DNA of 34,520 nt, taken from contig CAYXNJ010000031.1 of the NCBI GenBank assembly GCA_964466465.1, forward strand, positions 1-34,520, given 5' to 3'. The stretch is from Sulfurospirillum sp964466465 (GTDB lineage Bacteria; Campylobacterota; Campylobacteria; Campylobacterales; Sulfurospirillaceae). Position numbers and translations under genes: made by a program. Below are positions 31,306 to 34,520 of the stretch, in pieces. Positions within the stretch are counted from its first letter, which is position 1. Every line of letters begins with the position of its first letter. The notes under the pieces are model-generated. The model made no database searches, was not told the DNA's origin, and worked only from the letters and a program-made list of their open reading frames with translations.

Positions 31306-32599
31306 CTTTTTTCCCGAAGAATTTGTAGAAGAAGCCCTCAATGATTTTAAGAGGTTCTCTATTGATAGCAAGTGCACCCTTTGGAATGTCTTTGGTCACC
31401 GTTGTTCCTGAAGCGATGAGAACGTCATCGGCAATCGTAACAGGAGCAACGAGTTGAGTGTCACTTCCCACGAAAACATTTTTACCAATGATCGTTTTGT
31501 ATTTAGCTTTACCATCATAATTGCAGGTAATGGTACCGCAACCGATGTTGGTTCCCTCATCGATGCTCGCATCGCCCAAATAACTGAGGTGTCCTGCTTT
31601 AACACCTTTGAGGGTAGATTTTTTGATCTCAACAAAGTTTCCAATATGCGTATCTTCGATGAGAGAATCAGGTCGAATACGCGCCATTGGCCCAATGTCT
31701 GAGTTTTTAATACTACTTTTTTCAATAACCGAATGTGCCTTAATATGGGCATTCTCTAAACGTGTTCCTTTAAGCAGTGTTACACCATTCTCCAGTTTGC
31801 ATTCACCTTTGATTTCTACATCTGCTTCGATGTAGATCGTGTGCGGTAAACGCATACTCACACCTTGTTCCATAAAACGCCGTTTAATGCGATTTTGCAT
31901 CAGTTCTTCTGCTTGAGAAAGGTGGTATTTGGAGTTGACACCCATGAAGGTAGCTTCATCGACAAAAAGTGCTTTAACCGTTTTGTTCTCTGCGTTAGCA
32001 AGTGCTATAAGATCAGTGATGTAGTACTCTTTTTGACTGTTATTATTGGAAAGTTTTGGAAGGTTTTCTTTTAAAAAATCGGTCTTGAAAAGATAAACGC
32101 CTGCATTGACTGCAGTCACTTTTTTTTCTTCAACACTTGCGTCTTTCTCTTCCACAATTTTTTCAACATTATAGTGAGTATCCATAATGACACGACCATA
32201 ACCAAAGGGTTCTTTACACGTAAAAGCGCTCATCACAACATCAGCGTCCAAATGTGTAAAATTTTGCATATTTTCTGCTTCGAGAAGCGGCATATCGCCA
32301 TTGAGTACGAGTAAATGGTCGTATTTTGGGCTTATTCCACGAATAGCACCGCCTGTGCCTGGGAAGTTTTGATGGTCTTGGATGATATAGTGAATGTTGG
32401 AAAAATAACGATTCATCCTCTCTTGAACAAGGTCTGCTTGGTGGTATAAGATGACATGAATGTCATCGCTGATTTTTTGTGCTTCATTGATAATGTGGTA
32501 TAACATCTCAAAACCGCTAATCTCATGAAGTACCTTTGGAAGAGTGGACTTCATACGCGTACCCAGTCCTGCAGCCATAATTGCAATCGAAATATTCAT
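31295..32599 (-). CDS. glmU: Bifunctional N-acetylglucosamine-1-phosphate uridyltransferase / glucosamine-1-phosphate acetyltransferase
   Basis: This 434-aa enzyme makes UDP-GlcNAc for peptidoglycan and lipopolysaccharide. The uridyltransferase half begins SIAIMAAGLGTRMKSTLPKV (the GxGTRMxS loop and lysine) and has LVLNGDMPLL and GTGGAIRGI. The acetyltransferase half is a left-handed beta helix, visible as hexapeptide turns from about residue 250 on, with AGHLSYLGDASIDEGTNIGC and TCNYDGKAKYKT intact. AGGA stands 9 bases before the ATG. It is the first gene of the minus-strand cluster and is divergent from fliP across 115 bases. Confidence 0.96.
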   Translation of the reverse strand: MNISIAIMAAGLGTRMKSTLPKVLHEISGFEMLYHIINEAQKISDDIHVILYHQADLVQERMNRYFSNIHYIIQDHQNFPGTGGAIRGISPKYDHLLVLNGDMPLLEAENMQNFTHLDADVVMSAFTCKEPFGYGRVIMDTHYNVEKIVEEKDASVEEKKVTAVNAGVYLFKTDFLKENLPKLSNNNSQKEYYITDLIALANAENKTVKALFVDEATFMGVNSKYHLSQAEELMQNRIKRRFMEQGVSMRLPHTIYIEADVEIKGECKLENGVTLLKGTRLENAHIKAHSVIEKSSIKNSDIGPMARIRPDSLIEDTHIGNFVEIKKSTLKGVKAGHLSYLGDASIDEGTNIGCGTITCNYDGKAKYKTIIGKNVFVGSDTQLVAPVTIADDVLIASGTTVTKDIPKGALAINREPLKIIEGFFYKFFGKKDAK

Positions 32600-32714
32600 A
32601 AATAGTGTTCCTAAGCGTCAGATGAAATCTATTTTAACGAAAAGTTGTTTAAAGATTAAAACGTTTTTAACGCAAAACCAACTAAAATCATGCAATATAT
32701 TATGAGGACTCCAT

Positions 32715-33458
32715 TTGAAGAACCTAAAGAGAATTTTACTTTTATTACTGTTGTGCATGACACCGATGGCTTTTGGTGCCGATACTATTCCAACGGTCAA
32801 CCTCTCTTTAAGTGCCCCAAATTCTCCGCAACAACTGGTAACCAGTATGAATTTAGTACTGGTGTTAACCATTTTAGTATTAGCACCTTCACTCGTCTTT
32901 ATGATGACCAGTTTTTTACGCCTTCTTATTGTGTTTTCTTTTCTTCGTCAGGCACTTGGAACACAGCAAATGCCTCCGTCTCAGGTGATGGTTTCTTTGG
33001 CAATGATTTTGACGTTTTTCATTATGGAACCAGTGATGAAAGAGTCGTATGAAGTAGCCATAAAGCCTTATTTAGCAGAAAAGATGAGTTACCAAGATGC
33101 TTTTGAAAAAGGAGCTGCTCCTTTTAAAGCCTTTATGATTCGCAATACCCGTGAAAAAGACTTAGCACTGTTTTTTCGTATTCGTAACCTCGAAAACCCT
33201 AAAAATATTGAAGATGTCCCTTTAACGGTGGCTATGCCTGCATTTATGATCAGTGAGTTAAAGACGGCTTTCGAGATAGGCTTTTTGCTCTATCTTCCTT
33301 TTCTTGTCGTTGACATGGTGGTTAGCTCTGTTTTGATGGCAATGGGTATGATGATGTTACCACCTGTTATGATCTCTTTACCGTTTAAGTTGCTTATTTT
33401 TGTACTCGTCGATGGATGGAATTTATTAGTGCAAAAACTTGTGGAGAGCTTCCATTAA
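32715..33458 (+). CDS. fliP: Flagellar type III export protein FliP
   Basis: This 247-aa membrane protein is part of the FliP-FliQ-FliR export gate. It starts with TTG 32715, 8 bases after AGGA, and no in-frame ATG lies nearby. The N terminus is a cleavable signal peptide (KRILLLLLLCMTPMAFG), as is usual for FliP. Typical blocks are LAPSLVFMMTSFLRLLIVFS, LRQALGTQQMPPSQVMVSLA, MPAFMISELKTAFEIGFLL and VSSVLMAMGMMMLPPVMISL. The fliP/glmU divergent pair also occurs in C. jejuni. The upstream 115 bases show only a weak TAAAAT (32683-32688) as a possible -10. Confidence 0.96.
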   Translation: MKNLKRILLLLLLCMTPMAFGADTIPTVNLSLSAPNSPQQLVTSMNLVLVLTILVLAPSLVFMMTSFLRLLIVFSFLRQALGTQQMPPSQVMVSLAMILTFFIMEPVMKESYEVAIKPYLAEKMSYQDAFEKGAAPFKAFMIRNTREKDLALFFRIRNLENPKNIEDVPLTVAMPAFMISELKTAFEIGFLLYLPFLVVDMVVSSVLMAMGMMMLPPVMISLPFKLLIFVLVDGWNLLVQKLVESFH

Positions 33459-34257
33459 CGCTCAGTACATAACAATTACCGAGATAGGCTTTGAACTTCA
33501 TCATCCTCTTTTTGACGCCATCATCCTAAAACAAGGCGCTCAACTCATCCATTTTCAGTCAAAAGGTGGATTACCACTTTTGTGGAGCGCTTCTCTTTCT
33601 ACGTTTGAAAAAGGTAAGGCGTTTCGTGGAGGCATTCCTTTGTGTTGGCCTTGGTTTGGAAAAGCTGATAATCCCTCGCATGGTTTCGCACGTCTTTTAG
33701 AGTGGGAAATGGTGCACTATACGGAAGGTGAAGAAAGTATAGCACTGGCGTTTGAACTGCGTGATTCTTCTATGACACGCTCTTTATGGCCTTATACGTT
33801 TACCACGCGACTTGAAATGAACTTGGGAGATGATGTAACGCTTTCGTTACACGTTGATGCACAAAGTGAAAGTACGGCGGCATTGCATACGTACTTTGCG
33901 TGTCAAAAGATAGAAGATGTTAAGGTCTTTGGGCTTGGTAGTGCTTACAATGATACCTTGAAAAATGGCATATCGTGTGAGAGTAAGAGTAAAACGTTGT
34001 GCATTGATCAAGCAATCGATCGCATTTATACCCAACCAGAAGCTAAAACGAGTTTTCAAGAAAACAACCGTACAATTACTATTTCTCACGTAAATCATAG
34101 CGATGTTGTGGTGTGGAACCCTTCGAAAGAGGGCGCAGAAAAACTTGCTGATATGCAACAAAATGATTATAAAAAGATGCTCTGCATCGAGACAGCTCGA
34201 ATCTCAAAACCTCTTAGCACGCATGATCATTTAGAAGTAACAATAACCATTTCCTAA
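33439..34257 (+). CDS. D-hexose-6-phosphate mutarotase (aldose 1-epimerase family)
   Basis: This 272-aa protein is of the YeaD/glucose-6-phosphate 1-epimerase type, which converts alpha and beta anomers of hexose 6-phosphates. It shows GAQLIHFQSKGGLPLLWSAS, the family-defining FRGGIPLCWPWFG and SHGFARLLEW. The catalytic histidine is probably in ALHTYF and the catalytic glutamate in CIETARI near the C terminus. The start is unclear: TTG 33439 is inside fliP without a ribosome binding site. A GGAGAG at 33443 would better serve the ATT at 33454, a rare start codon. It overlaps fliP by 20 bases in the TTG version. Confidence 0.88.
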   Translation: MWRASINAQYITITEIGFELHHPLFDAIILKQGAQLIHFQSKGGLPLLWSASLSTFEKGKAFRGGIPLCWPWFGKADNPSHGFARLLEWEMVHYTEGEESIALAFELRDSSMTRSLWPYTFTTRLEMNLGDDVTLSLHVDAQSESTAALHTYFACQKIEDVKVFGLGSAYNDTLKNGISCESKSKTLCIDQAIDRIYTQPEAKTSFQENNRTITISHVNHSDVVVWNPSKEGAEKLADMQQNDYKKMLCIETARISKPLSTHDHLEVTITIS

Positions 34258-34259
34258 AA

Positions 34260-34520
34260 TCACATTTTGTTAGAGAGTTTAGGCTCGCATACAGCTCCTT
34301 CGCTGAGTGTACCGCATGTTTTAACGTAGTCAATACCCCAGTCAAACATCTCATTGAAAACAGGACGTAGTTTTTCTCCAATAGGGGTTAATGAATAAAC
34401 AACTTTTGGAGGAATCTCAGGGAAAACTTCACGCGCAATAATCCCTTTTTCTTCAAGTTCTCGTAATTTGACAGTGAGTGTTTTTTGGGTGATTTCGCAC
34501 ACTTCTTCAAACAATTCTTT
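34260..34520 (-). CDS. HxlR-family transcriptional regulator, 5' end outside window
   Basis: Reading continues through the right window edge (KELFEEVCEITQKTLTVKLR), so the 5' end is missing. About 86 residues are visible. The winged-helix pattern is clear: TQKTLTVKLRELEEKGIIAR, then the family signature FPEIPPKVVYSLTPIGEKLR. Complete HxlR proteins are about 110 aa, and the missing part would include the cysteine used by redox-sensing members. The C terminus has cysteines at CGTLSEGAVC. Its target genes lie outside the window or are unknown. It converges on the mutarotase gene with 2 bases between stops. Confidence 0.88.
   Translation of the reverse strand, partial: KELFEEVCEITQKTLTVKLRELEEKGIIAREVFPEIPPKVVYSLTPIGEKLRPVFNEMFDWGIDYVKTCGTLSEGAVCEPKLSNKM

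Noticed and set aside
32690..33052. 120-codon open frame overlapping the start of fliP
   Set aside because: Out of frame with the well-supported fliP sequence, with an unconvincing product.
1..34520. CRISPR arrays, tRNA or rRNA genes, insertion sequences, prophage
   Set aside because: No regularly spaced repeats, tRNA-like cloverleafs, transposase motifs or phage genes were recognised.

Overview
The window reads as the chromosome of a motile, heterotrophic member of the Campylobacterota (former Epsilonproteobacteria), most likely Sulfurospirillum or a close relative. The genus is inferred from AT-rich, densely packed genes and from three gene orders that I recall from Campylobacter jejuni: flgI-flgJ-flgM-flgN-flgK, gatB-gpsA-(x)-pyrC2, and fliP/glmU-coaBC-x-pilD-lptG-truA. 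No rRNA, tRNA, CRISPR array, insertion sequence or prophage was seen. The only gap above about 200 bases without a long ORF (6702-7083) holds two promoters and a 55-codon gene.

Layout. 1-1300: the end of a small membrane protein gene and a RhuM-family gene, the only accessory-looking part. 1320-6701 (minus): a tightly coupled five-gene operon, iorA-iorB-paaK-ACT-paaK, for ferredoxin-linked oxidation of aryl-pyruvates and activation of aryl-acetates to CoA thioesters. It is closed by a 12-bp hairpin. 6920-8727 (plus), divergent from it: a 55-aa symporter accessory protein and a sodium:solute symporter, probably the uptake system for the same substrates. 8744-11428 (minus): flaG-fliD-fliS-fliT-like, the filament cap and chaperone block, behind a FliA (sigma-28) promoter whose spacer contains a run of nine A. 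11582-13234 (plus): an unknown gene, rsmD and a DUF1003 membrane protein. 13276-17189 (plus): flgI-flgJ from an RpoN (sigma-54) promoter, then flgM-flgN-flgK from a FliA promoter. An orphan OppC/DppC-type permease and a TIGR02757 protein are translationally coupled behind flgK. 18755-22225: a SulP transporter, a DmpI-like tautomerase, atpB, a small membrane protein and a ThiE/TenI protein. 22241-26879: gatB, gpsA, a secreted GH3 protein with degenerate catalytic motifs and a dihydroorotase homologue without its metal ligands. 26881-32599 (minus): glmU, coaBC, an unknown protein, prepilin peptidase, an LptG/LptF-type permease and truA. 32715-34257 (plus): fliP and a hexose-6-phosphate mutarotase. 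The right edge cuts an HxlR-type regulator gene.

How the parts work together. The flagellar genes show the expected hierarchy in the DNA itself: RpoN for the P-ring and rod genes, FliA for FlgM, the hook-filament junction and the filament cap. The iorAB/paaK/ACT/symporter block looks like a self-contained aromatic acid module whose ACT protein could sense aromatic amino acids. I found no clearly novel multi-gene defence or mobile system. The most interesting points are the homopolymer inside the flaG promoter, two neighbouring enzymes that keep their fold but lose catalytic residues, an orphan permease with a lost EAA motif coupled to flgK, the ACT gene between two paralogous ligases, and a 29-bp near-palindrome inside the RhuM gene.
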